Shown here one piece after another: positions 21,620 through 35,300 of a stretch of DNA of 64,000 nucleotides (position 1 is the first letter of the stretch; every line of letters starts with the position of its first letter). The stretch is taken from positions 11,193,501-11,257,500 of the forward strand of contig NC_056754.1 of the NCBI RefSeq assembly GCF_018687715.1. Reading direction: 5' to 3'. A program made the translations under genes and the position numbers. Source of the stretch: Carya illinoinensis. Its lineage: Eukaryota > Streptophyta > Magnoliopsida > Fagales > Juglandaceae. The notes under the pieces were generated by a model. That model was not told the DNA's origin. It worked only from the letters and a program-made list of their open reading frames with translations, and did no database searches.

Positions 21620-24050
21620 AAATAAATCTAAACTAAGTCATCACCTTCATAGAGCTTGAACAATCCGTCGAGGGTATATTTGACAAGTCATTTTCTTTGC
21701 CCATCGAGCTATTCAACCAAAAATACTCCTCCTCATTACTCTAGTCATTTATTTCGTACAATTAGATAACCAACAACATATTTTTTGTGTCCAAAATCCA
21801 ACTAAAATCTATTTTACTTAATCCATTAGTCTAATATCTATTTTTTACCCTTCCTTCCAATTTCACATAAAATCTACACAACTGAAAACCATCAAGTCAA
21901 CTTTAAATTTTAAGGATGTACATAAAAATGATTTCTTTAAGGAAAAAAAATTGCAAATCTTGACCATAACTGTTGCTCTGCATTTTTTTTTTCAAATTTT
22001 TTTAAGCTGCAGAAGGCTTAAAGTATACACACACAAATGAAGATAAAATGGATGCCATCAATTTAGTTAAAAATAACTAAATACACATACAGATGAAGAT
22101 AAAATGCAAAGAGGGTAATCCCGAATTGTCCAAAATAAATATCTACAGATCACTTACACATGTATTTTATCCATAAAAGTATGTTTAGAAATTCCTTCTC
22201 TTACACACATATTACACAGATCGGGGAGAGAGAGAGGTGATTAATTTCTCTTTGACGTGTGAAATGCTGCAATGCTGTGGATGGACGAATTGCTAGTGCA
22301 GGAGAAGTTTTATTTATTTATTTTTGTGAATTTGGGCGGGAGGATGAACCAACGATACAAAGAAGGGAGAAAAGTAAGAAATAATAAAGAAGCTTCCATT
22401 TTGACCTTTTATTGTTTTGTTTGATTTTTTATGTTGTTTTTCCTGTACTTATCCACCTTGGCACTATTCATGCATTTTGTATAATATAGGAGGTTTCTTG
22501 TAGCAGCACTATATATATACATATATATATGAGATGTATAAGATAAGCGCTCATATCTAATGCCATTACATCACAATTCACATTATTGTCATATGCACAT
22601 ATAAAAATAAATTAAAATTTTCTGTTTTTAAATTGACATTCTCTAAAAATCAAACGAGAGTTCATACTCGAGAATTGAGAAACTATTAAAACTAACGAAT
22701 GACTTGCGAATATATTAATATTTTGTATTCTGCATGCTCATTTAAGATATCATGTTCTATAAGATAGTGTCACATGCATACTCGATGAAGATCTGACCAT
22801 TAATATCAACAAAAAACAACATATATGACACGAGCTTAAACAGTTCTATCTCAAACTAGGATGCAAAATTTTAAAATCAGGCTTAGTGCATCACCATCCA
22901 AATTATATATTTATAGAAATAAGATACGGGTGAAAACGAGGAAAAAACAAGGAGATGAAGAAAGAGCAGACCGTTATATGCATGGTTTACTACTGAAACA
23001 CATTTTGCTATTCATATTTACATGACTAATTAGTTGAAAAATGACTGCAGTCGAGTTTTATTTTTTCCTCCTCTTCTTCTTTTTCCCTTTCCACCATCAT
23101 GAGATTAGGACACCAGTATGGAGGTGAGACTGAAATGATCTTCATGAGATATAATTTTCAAATACTATATATTTGAGTAATGCTACTCATCATCTCAATT
23201 GTTATCATCCCATGATGTGACATTAGATAATTAGAGATTATTTATTATGTTTCACTTGTGAATCTATCATCTAAAATCACATTATAGAATGGTGAGAAAA
23301 TAGATGATGAATAGATTTTTGACCTTTTTGATTTGAGCTATGACAAACATCTGTAGAGATTAATGATTTTTTTCCCCCTTCTCAAGCACACAAAATTGTT
23401 TTTTGGGTACGACGTCATTTTTTATTTTTTATTTTTAGCCATGGGGTGGGGTTTAATTCTTGGGTCCATACATTTGTCCTTAAAGGCTACAATCATGCGT
23501 GCATGCCATAACCTTAGATCACTCTGTGCAACTACAAAGAATCATTGCTTATCCAAGTACATTACACTTTCATAGCCTTAAATGATACAAAAACCATTAT
23601 AGAATCGCACTGCAATAAGTTGATTCGGTTGTACAAATTCAATCTTGCATTCATATTTGTCTTTGCCAATGACCCATATAGTCCTTTTAGAGTTTCTGCG
23701 AGTCTGGAGAAGAATCAGTGTATTTTATTGATCAATTGAATGAAAAAATGTTAAACACCTGAAATCTTATCTTCTAGTTTTCTATTCATCTTTTCTTTTT
23801 GTAGATATGCTATAATCATCATTGTTGTATGAATGGTTCCTCCCCTTGTCCCTTAATATCTTCAAAAGCTACCAACAGATTCATTTTGAGAACTAGAGAA
23901 GCCTGTGAAAACAACTTTATCATTCCTCCTAACCTTTGAATCTTTATATGGTACCTGAGATATGACTACCAAGGGTCAGATTAATGCAAATATGACTACC
24001 ATGCCTCCAAAATAAGGCCATAGAATATATTTGAATTCGTAAGGACATCA
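21620..24050. other. Gene-free AT-rich interval
   Basis: No conserved coding sequence seen. It contains a GAGAGAGAG run near 22224-22234, a short TATATA tract near 22510-22530 and a small inverted-repeat element at about 23185-23318. The right part would be the 3' flank of the pectin acetylesterase pseudogene. Confidence 0.6.
23185..23318. repeat. Small MITE with inverted ends
   Basis: The left end CTACTCATCATCTCAATT and the reverse complement of the right end AAAATAGATGATGAATAG share CTA-TCATCATCT. It is about 134 bp, non-coding, and AT-rich inside. The target-site duplication was not resolved. Confidence 0.6.
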
Positions 24051-27000
24051 CCTGAAATTACGGTATAAGGTTGTGGCAGGTACTGTCACATGGATATGCA
24101 CAATCAATCTCTTTGGTCACCCTTCCGCTGAAGTACCAATCACCGACCGCTTCTGCAATGTTCTGGCAAACATAATTCTTGATTTTAAAAACAATGCAAA
24201 ACAGCTAAGATTCTCTAAGCCTAAAAACCTATGAAATATGGGTCCTCAAAATTGTTGTTGCATCAATCAGTTACAAAATATGTTAACTCAAGTGCTGTTG
24301 ATCATTTCAACTGAACGCATGTAGGCTGTTATGCAATGACAGTGACTAAAGCAACACATACTACTGAACCTTCCTACTTAAAAAATTCAAATTAGACCGT
24401 TGTATCCAAGCCTAATTCAATAGTGAAAAAGTTGCATGTTGATTCCATCAGTTCATTTCCCAAATCAGGTTTGAACATGCAGAGGTAGATTTATCACATA
24501 ACATTCTTGGATTTTAGCCTTCTCCACTTGTATGGTTTGATTGGCACACAATTGTACATGAATTTTATAATTCCGAGGCAAGTACTTATTGAATGTCGAA
24601 TGGAAAACAAAACCTTGTTTGCTGATCCACATGCTTTGTTGGTAAACAGAACATGGTCTGATCCACTGACTGGATTACACACTTTTTTGAGCTTACTCTA
24701 GAACAAATTGATAGTGAGATAAAAACAAGCATCATAAAAGATGAAACTAAACTCCTATAGTGTACAACGGTTCTTATTATAAAATGCACAGTTCAAGTTA
24801 ATTACCTTTTAAAAAAAATAAATAAAAGGTACCTTGTTTTGAATTCTCGGTGAGTCGTCTCCAAACCATGTGTCTTGTGACTCACTCTGGCAATGAGCAA
24901 AGCATGAATTTATGAACATCCCTCCTCTTCTTGAATATTTGAAGAACACTCTCAATGTTAAAATCATATCACGCCTGAAACTTAAATGCAGAACGCAGGC
25001 CGAGGGATTTAACAAGTAAGTCAACAAGAAAACTAGTGAATGTAATATTTGCAATGCCTGAAGATTTGATGCTACTTAACCAAGTATGTATTATAATTGT
25101 CAAAGAGTGAATTGGAGAATAACCTTGCAATGTCTCTATCTGGTTTTCATCACATGCGGCTGGATTCAACTTGCAATGATTCTAGTGTCCATGCAAATCA
25201 GAAGAAGGTGGCACCAATATATGATGAAACTGTTAAAAGTTAAAACTTTTAATTTTGCTTGTTGCTCATTATAAATCTACTAGAAGTACAAAACGAATAC
25301 TAAAATCAATAAAGGCAGAAGAATTTTTTTTTACTTGGTATACATCTTAAGCCGAGTTCAAGATAAAAATGGCGTGGTTATGTATTTCAATGCATACTAT
25401 GGGAAAAAGAACTGCATGATAACAGGATAGATGTCAGGACCGAGACATTATAGAATCTAGGAAACGAGAAGCTAAAATTATGGACTTCTGCAAAGACCAT
25501 ACCAGATAAGGCAATTTGAGGGAACTAGTGCAGTTTTTCTCTAAATTCTATTCCACCCCCTGTCATAGATGCAGCCACACACACCTCTCATAAGTGATTA
25601 TATATTAACTATTAAGAATACTGAAATTATAATCAGAATAGAAATGTATTCTTCTTGTCACATATAGAATGACATTAGTACCTGTAGCGAAACAAGATTT
25701 TTGTAGAAAGACCTCATGGTGTAGTTCAAACTTATATCTCTTCTGTAGAAAAGGATAGGAAAAAAATGTAACTTGTGTCCAGTAAAGGATTAAAAAAAAA
25801 AAAAAGGAAAAATTGCAATATAGCTTGGTTGAACATAGAGCAAAACTTACTTATCAAGAAAAAATCCAGCATCGCTTAAGCACTTCACACTGGCATTCTC
25901 TGGTAAGTAATTGGTGAAGTTCTGACAATGCAAAAAGGATGCTAAACCTCCAGCAGAGCAACTTGAAAGCAAAGCCTTAAAAAAAAAAAAATAGGAGTCA
26001 AACGAGGGTGAATTATCATATGTCAAGTAATCAAGGCATTTGAATGTAGATAAAACTCATTGCTGCTCATGTAGGCACATGAAGCTTGCAGAGATAAAGT
26101 GATTAGAGTCATGCAACTTAACATAGAGCAGGAGATGTTTGAGTTTACCATACGCGTACGCACCAAACCTTTTGGTAGAAGGTCATGAATAATTGCTTCC
26201 CAAATTTTTTGGCCTCTGAAATAAAGCAATGATGTTTGTCATTTGTTTTTCACAAAACACACAAAAAAGGAGTGAAGTTAATCACTTACTTCAAAACAAT
26301 GCATGAGCTTTTATAGCAAAGCAACACACACACACAAAAGGAAATTAATTAGAAGGCTACATCGTAAAAGTGGGAGGAAATGTTTTATTTCTAGAAAATG
26401 AGGCTCCATCGCAATATCTAAGCTTCACACGGTTCCAATTGTAAAAATCTGGTCCACATTTAGTATATAATATTGATTATTTCTCAAATCAAGACAAGTG
26501 ACGACAATTGTCTTAAATACTAAAATCTAGAGATACATGAGCTTCAAATGATTTTACAAAGAGATATTGACAATTTGGCACCACGAAAGAATGAAAGAAC
26601 ACAACTAACGGACTGAAAAAAGATTAGATACCAGATAGACATGCCCCATAAAATGTGTTTCATAACTTAAAATTATCTCATCTAATCCCTAGTTTCAAAA
26701 GAAAAAATAAAAAATAAAAATAATAATAGTATGACTCTCAAATATGCACACTAAATGTGTCCATTTATATATATATATTAGTTTTTTTAAAATAATTAAG
26801 GAAGTGACTATTAATAAATTTTTTTATTTTATTTTTTTAAATGATTAAAAATGTTCAAAAATATTTTTAAAAAATAAAAATAAAAAACTCATTTACACTA
26901 ATCCAAATATTTGAGTTGCACATTTATCACCTAGCGTTGTTCATAAACTAGTGAAATGCTTGGGATCATGATAATGGTCCCACGCATTTCTCTTTACACT

Positions 27001-27123
27001 AATTTTTCATTTTTTATTTAATGATTAAGTAAATTTTAATAATATTGTGAATTTAAAATTATGTACTTATTATTTTTCTTGGTACAAAGACAACTGTCTT
27101 TGTCGTTTTATGGATGTCAATTG

Positions 27124-27393
27124 TCACGAGTCCCACAGACAGCGGATAAAATCTGCAAAGCCTATTAGGCTGGAGGGGAATTCAGAGTTGAGACAGATGT
27201 GGGCAAAATAGCTGTTACCTGGGGTGTCATCTATTAATTTTAATTTCTTGATTGAGACAATAGAGAATGTGACCATGTCCAACATGGACAATCGATGCCA
27301 TGGAAATTCAGTGGAATTTTTCAATTTATTCCCTTTTTTACAAAGATGCAAAGACGCTGGCTTCGCAATCCAAGACACCAGTGATGAGGACAT
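27124..27393 (-). other. Unrecognised open frame inside pectin acetylesterase intron 3
   Basis: An 89-codon frame (MSSSLVSWIAKPASLHLC...) lies in the intron between PAE exons 3 and 4. It does not resemble any PAE segment or a transposon domain I know. The surrounding 27080-27540 is less AT-rich than the rest of the intron, so it may be inserted or captured sequence. Chance is a fair alternative. Confidence 0.25.
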
Positions 27394-28050
27394 TTATGTC
27401 CAGAGAACTTTAGTAAAAACATCCCGCGTGACATTAGGTAAAGAGGCCTTATGCTGGCCTACTTTGGCTTTACTTATAAAACAATCAGAGCTGTCAAAGA
27501 TGCTCATCACGTGAATTGGACAGTTTAAAGTGAACTTCGATGAAGAGAAATATCGAATATGTATATTATATATATATATATATATATTCGTTTCTGCCTT
27601 TATTACACACTTGTAGGATTACACCTAATTGTTATGTATCAGTGGGTTGATAAGAAATTTTAGTTATTTTTTTATCAGGTTAATGTTCCTATTTATATGA
27701 TTATCATTCGAATTAATAAACAGTTATTTAAAACATTTTCTCTTTCAGGGACAGACAGAGAAAAGAAGCGACATGCCTGGATTAAAAGAAGCATTGTTGC
27801 TTAGAATTCCAAAAAAGACTTCAAACTTGGTCATGAGACTCATTGAGCCTCTATGTGTATTGGCTCTCTCAAAGCACGATGCTAAATCATTGCACCACCC
27901 ACCACCCTGCAGAAAAAAGACCATCATCTGTTACTATGAATGAACAATAAAACCCCCTATAATGGAATGGATGGATGGATATCCTCGCGCATGGGTCCCC
28001 TACTTCAATTACAATTTCTTCGGATCAAAGCTTCCAAAACCCCCTACCTC

Positions 28051-28085
28051 TTTAAATAGTCCCCCCCCCCCCCCCCCCCCCCCCC
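28051..28085. repeat. Poly(C) tract
   Basis: About 34 consecutive C within the PAE intron. It is prone to sequencing error, so its length should be treated as uncertain. Confidence 0.9.
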
Positions 28086-30709
28086 AATATGAAAAATCAC
28101 CTTCGCTTTTGGACAGTGGTGGGGCTCCCAGTCCCAGTCCCAGGCCAGTGTGATGGACACTGGAAGCTAGCTAAATTTGACTTCGGACAGTTAATCATGT
28201 TGTAATCACACAGATTTAATTAAACTATATTTTAATCAAAAGCTGGCTAAATTTGTATCCAACTCATTATTTTTGTAACATGACACCTCCTGTGGATAAT
28301 TGAAAACTAACGAATCCACGTGCTAATGTTGCTCGTAGCAGTAGTATAATGAGTATGTTGTCTTTGTCTCTTTTGTCTACACATGTCCTAGCCATGTTCA
28401 CAAACAGAAATGAAAGAGGTTAATGCATGACATAACTAATATTCCAACACCAAATTCAAGTGGTAACCAATCCTTATTGTTCAATGCTATCCGGATCGAC
28501 GTGCTCATCGGCAAACCACTTAAATATCGCCTACGGTAACAAAAGGGCAAAAAAGTTGCAACTTGGCCGGAGACATGCATAGAACACTAGGCCAAACAAA
28601 AGTCTGTCGTCTGTAGTACTTTTTTTGAAGACCCGTCCAATCATCTAGAACCACCTTCTCTCACTGGATGTCAAGGCAACTAGCAAATCTTTACCAAACC
28701 AATTACACAGGATCCAGGCCTACCCTTCCCACTATCGAGGTGGTTTTTCTAGACAACTAAACCATATTTTTTTTTTTTTTACTTTCTAGTATAATAATGT
28801 TTTGAGCAAAGGGAAATGCTTTTGTGCCGCTTGAAATGTGTCGCTATAGTATATCGCTGGTTTTTGTTTTTTTAATACTTAGTGAAAAGAAAAATTACAC
28901 TGGATGGCCACGGGTAAGGGCCGCCCCACCCTTTGAGCAAAATATAAATTACCTCAAACTGCAAAAGCCAGTTGTTTGTTCCGGCTCCGAATCCTTTGTG
29001 CAGATGATACGCCGGTAAACTCCCATCCAAGCAAACTATTCCACAAATAATATACCCAAGAACAAATATACTCGTTATAACCAAAACAAATACATTGGAA
29101 AACCTTTTTAATGGTAGTAATGAATATCTAGAGAACAGAGCGTAAAAGCTTTTGAGTTTCTTACAAGCACCGACAGCGAAAGCATTTCGGACAATAGTCA
29201 TGGGCACGAGGAGCCGCTCCTGCGCGTTAATGCTCAGGGGTGCGCTTGTAAGCAAAGCCAGCACGACCACAACAAATCCAATATTCAATTTCATCTTTCA
29301 CGGATTTCTCAAATTCCCATTGAAACTTTGAAAGAATAGATTAGAAAATTAACTATAACCCAAGTACGTATATGTTGAATATATGCGCGCTCCAGGCTTT
29401 TATGCAGAGAGTAGTCGAGTAACTAAGAGAAGTTGGAACGAAGAATCTATATATATAGAGAAAGAGATCCAGAGGATTTCCGAGTGTTTTATAGGTAGGA
29501 AAGAAGCGTGCTTTTTACGTTTGTATGTTTTAGAAGAAGAAGATGAAGAGATGATGATGAAATTAATTAGGATGAGCTGGCGTGCGCTAGCTTGCAGATT
29601 GAGAGCGATTAGCCAATGTGACAATGTGATGGTAAGGTGGTGGCTTGTCTTATTGGAGTAGAGTGGGAGTTTTCAATGAGGAGGCAATATTAAAGCCATT
29701 AGATGATGATACTGCTGGATAAAAGCTGGGCTTGCAATGACTTTAATTCTACTTTACTTTTCCTTCAAAATTAATACAAGCTCCATTTAACTTTCAATGG
29801 GCATTTTGCCTTACGTGACTTCTCTCCAATAGTTTCTTGACCTCATGACACCCTCTATTCATACCATATTTACTTGTGAAAATAATACTTACTACATTCG
29901 CGTGTATTCATATATCATGCGTGATAAAATAATAGTGTAATATATATTTAATTTCTCATTATAAGAACATGGTGTATAGCGTGTAGCTTAAAATTTGTTG
30001 ATGTGACATTATAATTAGTTTCAACTTACTTAAAATATATCTTATAAACAAATGTGATTAAAGATTAAACATTAAACATCTTAAAATTAAAAAAAAAAAT
30101 ATTTTTCGATTTTAAAAAGGGCTTCGTGATAAATTATGTCACATAGTTATTGGTATAATTTAGAAGAATCAATAATAGTTAAAACATATCATCAAAATTT
30201 TATTTAAAATCTATAATTGAAGAATATGGACGAGACTTCAAGTAGAGTGACATGATCTACATGTTGTAGAATGATTACCCTAAGATTGTATGTGCTATTT
30301 GACAAATTAAGAAGAAGAAAAAAAGAATTTTACTTGAGCATACTCAACTTAATTGGGTAGACTAATCTTGATAGCACCAACATGCAGATGGTGGTGGTGA
30401 TGTGGGTTGGTGTAGACGTTTGAAGTCCATTATTATTGGTTAGTTAATCAACCACTTATAAGTAAGATAAGTAAGTTGGAACCAATTTTGGTAGGTCCTG
30501 AATTTTGACAACTTGAATGGCCAATCTGTGCGTGAATGGCGGAATTAAGTGCGTGCGTGCTTGCAGAACAGTACAGCCACTGTAGTATTTATCGGCTATA
30601 TCCTACTTAGCCTAAACAACTCCTTGAATGGTAAAAAGTCTCAAAAGCGCTCGACACCAAAAATAGGCTGTTTTTGTAAATTAAGTTGAGTTGAGTTGAA
30701 CTTAGTTAG

Positions 30710-30845
30710 GAAGAAAGTTAAAAATTAAATAAAATATTATTTTTTAATATGATTGATATTTTAAAATTTTAAAAATTAAATTATTTATTATATTTTATAT
30801 TAAAATTTAAAAAAATTATAATAATTAGATTAGATAAATCGAGAA
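30710..30845 (+). repeat. AT-rich MITE-like dispersed repeat, copy 2
   Basis: It shares AAATTAAATAAAATATTATT, TTATTTATTATATTTTATAT and the following A-rich string ending TTATAATAATTAGATTAGAT with the copy at 15290-15500. Confidence 0.55.
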
Positions 30846-31574
30846 TAATTGAATAAACAAACTGGCCTCAATGTTAAAGACGAGCGACGGAAATATTAAT
30901 AATCCATAACTCGTGTATCTTGAAATTAATTGCTAATAAAAAAGCTCAAGCTTTTTTCTTTATTGTCTCGTGAGCAGAGATTATGTCCGAGCTCTATATG
31001 AAAGCTGAGTCCCTCTCAAGATGAGTGATACAATCATAAATAAATAAAATTAAAAAAAGAAAAAAAAATAATTACAGTCGTAAGCACGTAAATGAATATA
31101 ATTATTTTTAAAAAAATAAATAAATATAGAATTTACGTGAAAATAAATTAATTTTCTAATTGTAGATTTTACACTTTTTTAAAATGATTGCATGGTTTTT
31201 TCATACTCTACAACTGTATATAATATTACTCTAAAAAAATTAAACAAAAAAAATTTTATAATTTGACTAATGACATCAAAACAAGTCAATTTATAAAATT
31301 ATTTTTGAGTAATCTCTTTATAGCTATAATATTTTCCTTCCAATATTGGGTACTTAAAAATAATAATAATGCTATATTAATCTTATTTATGGGAAGTAAT
31401 AATGTCTATTATACATATTCATACGTAGACACTATGTTATGTTAATGTATAAGTATGGCTTTTAATGGAAGGAGGCGAAAGATACCTTTTATATGGGGTT
31501 GGGTCCATAACATCCACTCAAGCATCTAAAGATAAGTTGCTACAAATTGTACCTTAGCCGAATAAGCCTCTATC

Positions 31575-31815
31575 GTGTTAGGGGATGCTTGGGGATAAGA
31601 TGAGATAATAATTTTGTGAATAATAATAAAATTATTTAAGTTGTGATATTTTGTTAGATTTTAAAAAATAAGAGAGAAAAAATTATATAAAAAAATTATA
31701 AATTTAAAGTATAGTTAGGATATAATTTTTGTTTTAAAATTTTAAAAAATTATTATTATTTTTTATGTTTTATTTGAAAATTTAGAAAATTTACAATTAT
31801 TAGGCAATGATTGGA
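31575..31815 (+). repeat. AT-rich MITE-like dispersed repeat, copy 3
   Basis: It begins near GGATAAGATGAGATAATAAT and contains TTATTATTATTTTTTATGTT and TTTGAAAATTTAGAAAATTT, as in the other copies. Limits are approximate. Confidence 0.5.
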
Positions 31816-32374
31816 TGAAAAATTTGAATATTTGAAATTAAAAAATATTTAAATTTGAATGATATTTATTTGAGATAAGTATAATTTCTCAAGAGAAAAG
31901 CATATATGTCGTCCCATCTTGATCGTCCTAGTTGACCGTTGATCAAAAATTTTTTTTACTTAATAATTAAGGAAGTGATATTAAATATATCGGTATAGTT
32001 TTTTATTTTTAAAAAATATTTAAATCTATTAAAAAATATAACAAGAAAAATTAAAAAAAAAAACCTAGCGATCAAAACAAGCAGTGCTACTCATGTGGCA
32101 GAGTAGCCCGCTCCATTTCCCAAACATGCTCTTACTCTTTTATCAATTAAATTCTGGCCCACCAAGAAAAATTCCTCTTTTAGCAGCCAATGTAGTCAAT
32201 AACATTTTTCTTCATCTCTCTCATCAGTGATATATGTGTCTCAAAAATAGTCGTAAAAAATATAATTCATTATTAAAATATATAATTTATTTTCATTCTA
32301 TTTCTAAATTGGCATGAAAAATATATTATTCATGTGGTTGATATGGACAATTAGTTACTAAAATATATAGTTTT

Positions 32375-35300
32375 TTAAGAGCACGGGCATTTGGCTCTTT
32401 ACGCAGGCTTATTTGACATATTTTGGTAATTTATTTGAGAGGAAGTCTCATTTCCTCCTCCAATCTGATTCCATATTTTAGAGTTTGAGTTTACACTTTC
32501 TACAATCATTCTCCATCTATGGAGAATCATTGTGCATCTCATTTTTCATTTTTATTTATTTTCAAGTGTCCCTCTCTCTTTTCCCCTCCTGTAACTTCGA
32601 TGTCACTTGCGTCCTGAACAGCTATCCTCTCTTCCACACTCTGCAATCCATGGCACAGCAACCCCTATGCCATTTTTCACGAAATAAGTAAAATGTTCTC
32701 AAACAATTAGCACAAAAACCTCACGATTTTGGTTTTATCTCATACAAACTCACACACAGAGTCCCTATCTCTCATGCCGTCAGCTCTGAGAGAAATTTTG
32801 TTGTCTATTTCATTTCTACTCTACCATTTTGAGTCTCTGTAACTACATTGTTGAATGTTGAGATTGATCTCGAAAACCTAGCCCACTAGACCAAAATGGT
32901 TTCTGTGTATACTTCTCTAGGATTTCTATAATGGTAATTTTTTGTATAGGTTTTGGAAATTTTTTTGTAAACTCAGTGACCAAGTTTTGGTTGTTTGATT
33001 TGTATTTTGTGAAATTGATGTGTTCTACTATTAAATCTAGTTTTGCCACTTTAGTGTGCTACGAATTTGACATGCCCCTTTGTTTTACTGTCAGTGATGA
33101 ATCCATACAAATTTTGGTTCTTTTTTCTTTCTTTTTGTAAAATTTATGTATTCTGCGATTCAATCTACCTTTGTTATTTCATTGTGCTATGAAGTTGACA
33201 TGTTACTTTGTTTCACTGAGGCTGAGCATTCCGTATAGATTCACTACTTGTTTGATTTGTGTTTTCTGAAATTTATATCTTATGTTATTCAATCTAGCTT
33301 TGACATTTCATTGTGCCTTTCTGTTGACATGCTTATGCTTTATTTCATTGTCAGAGAGCAACCCATACAGATTCATTGCCTGTTTGATATCTGTGTAGTG
33401 AAATTATGACACTTCTGCTATTCAATCTAGCTTTGTCATTTCAATGTGCCTAGAATTTGACATAGCAGATGATATGTTTCACTGTTTGTGACCAACCCAT
33501 ACAGATTCACTACTTCCTTTCCTTTTCTATTTTTTTTGTGAAACTTATGTCATTAATTGAATCTAGCTTGACATTTGATTCCTGTGAAGAATTTCACATG
33601 CAACTCTAATGTGATTTGTTTCACTGCCAGTTATCTTCCCTTAGACATTGTACTGCTTGTTTGATTTCTCTCTTTAATTGTTATGTAATTTATTCAATCT
33701 AGCTTATCATTTCACTCTATGTGTAATTTAAGATGCTCACTACAGTAGTTAAAATAAATAAGCTTGCCATTTTCGAGGAATTGCTTATGAAATTCATGTT
33801 TTGTTAAATTTCTTGTGTTTATTCAATCTAGCTCTACATGTATGATTCTATCAACATTTTCACATGCTAATGTGCTTGGATTTTCACATGAAAGTGTTTT
33901 TTGTTTGGATAAATGTTATGTTTGCTTGCCATTTTTTCTATGAATAAGTTTTGTAACTTTTTTCTATATTTAGAGTACAAAATCGTGAGAGACCTGACAC
34001 TTTGTTTTGGGCAATCTGACATTTTGTTTTCTACTTGGGCAACCTGACACTTTGTTTTGCTCTCCTATTATTGTGTTGGCTGACTTTACTAGTTGTTGGC
34101 TTTCTGGTTCTTGTTGTTGATTCCTTAATTGCTTATTCTCATTTTCATTGCTTTGTTTTTTATAGTTTTAATTGACTTTAATTAGGCTAGCTATATGTGT
34201 AATTAGGTTATAATGATGGTTAGGTTGTGATGACGGTTAAATTGAATATGATAAATGTGTATAATCATAACTTCTGTGAATGGAGTGAGCTCGATATGGT
34301 AGGGTAACCCAGATGGTCATTTTTTGTGAAACTTTCACAAAGGCAACTATTTTGCAGCCATTCGAGCTTGTGTTATATGCTTATCTATTCAGGAATGTCG
34401 ATTGAATTACTTTGCCATTTTGGCTGTTTTGTTATTCAGTTCCGTTGGTTGGATTACTTTGCCATTGCTTTTTGGTCTGTTATTAAGAGAAATTGGTTGG
34501 ATTATTTTGCCATTTTCTCTATTATGTTATTCAATTATTTGCTTGGTTGGATTATTTACTTCTATGAAATATCACAGTTGTGATATATCCATGTTATAAT
34601 ATTTTGAAAAAGCTTTTAATAACTTAGAGATGTTAAACTTGGAGATGTGATATATCCATGCTATGATATATTGCCATTGCTATACATGTTTTGTGAAACT
34701 TGGATGCGAGATATTTATGCTAAACATCCGTTTATGCTTCTTATAGTTGGCTATGATACCATCCTTATATGCACAGTTGGATTATTTATTACTTTTTAGA
34801 GAAATTTGTTGTGCTGTGATACCATTCTTGTTTGTGATAGAAAATGTATATTTTCCTTGGATGTTTTTTTGGTTTGGTATGATTTTGGTTGTGTATCCCC
34901 CTCAGTTGTGATGATAATAAGGTTGAGTGGGAACACAATATTTTTTTTAACATACTCCATGGCAAGGTAACCCAAACTACCAATCACAAAGCAACCAATT
35001 ATTGTAGCTATTTAAGCATGTTGCTTTTTCCTATGTATTACAATTCCTTGCCTGAGCCACTTTCTATGGGTTAAGGGTTTTGGTATGTTTTAGGCCTTTG
35101 CAAGAGAAAGTTGAGTGTCGACAATAAAAATGGGCAAAAACTTCATGACAGGATAACTCGGATGGCCAATGAATATTGACAACCGATTGTTGCAACGATT
35201 GAGGACATTGCTACCCTATTGAGGTTTTGTGAATTGCAGTAAAAATCTTTTGAATTTAGTTTGAACTAAAGATAAGAACTGGGCTCACTGTTTGTGTACA

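Larger units (their letters stand above)
24058..29294 (-). pseudogene. Pectin acetylesterase (PAE/Notum family), exon structure preserved but disabled
   Basis: PAEs remove acetyl groups from cell-wall pectin. Exons, minus strand: 29294-29165 (signal peptide [11 protein letters not shown]...), 29035-28953 ([16 protein letters not shown]), 27906-27777 (GGGWCNDL), 26448 to about 26390 ([18 protein letters not shown]), 26215-26149 ([14 protein letters not shown]), 25975-25851 ([16 protein letters not shown], the nucleophile Ser), 25742-25682, 25559-25503, 25411-25335 (FFP-YALKYITTPF), 25229-25124 (ILVPPSSDLHGH), about 24980-24833 (GGMFINSCFAHCQSESQDTW) and 24172-24058 ([10 protein letters not shown]...CHNLIP, stop). 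Damage: TAG inside exons 25559-25503, 25411-25335 and 25229-25124; a one-base deletion plus a TAA in 25411-25335; and exon 4 runs into stops with no good donor before them. The usual LSGCSAGG has become LSSCSAGG. Exon 3 has a GC donor. Most likely dead. Confidence 0.9.
29300..32370. other. Gene-free AT-rich interval upstream of the pectin acetylesterase pseudogene
   Basis: No conserved coding sequence seen. The frame at 29383-29661 overlaps the expected PAE promoter and looks like chance. Two copies of the dispersed AT-rich MITE lie at about 30710-30845 and 31575-31815. Confidence 0.6.

Noticed and set aside
27962..28153. A proline-rich small protein
   Set aside because: The prolines come from the poly(C) tract inside a PAE intron.
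29383..29661. A 92-codon plus-strand frame upstream of the pectin acetylesterase pseudogene
   Set aside because: Low-complexity Glu-rich translation in the expected promoter region with no recognisable similarity.
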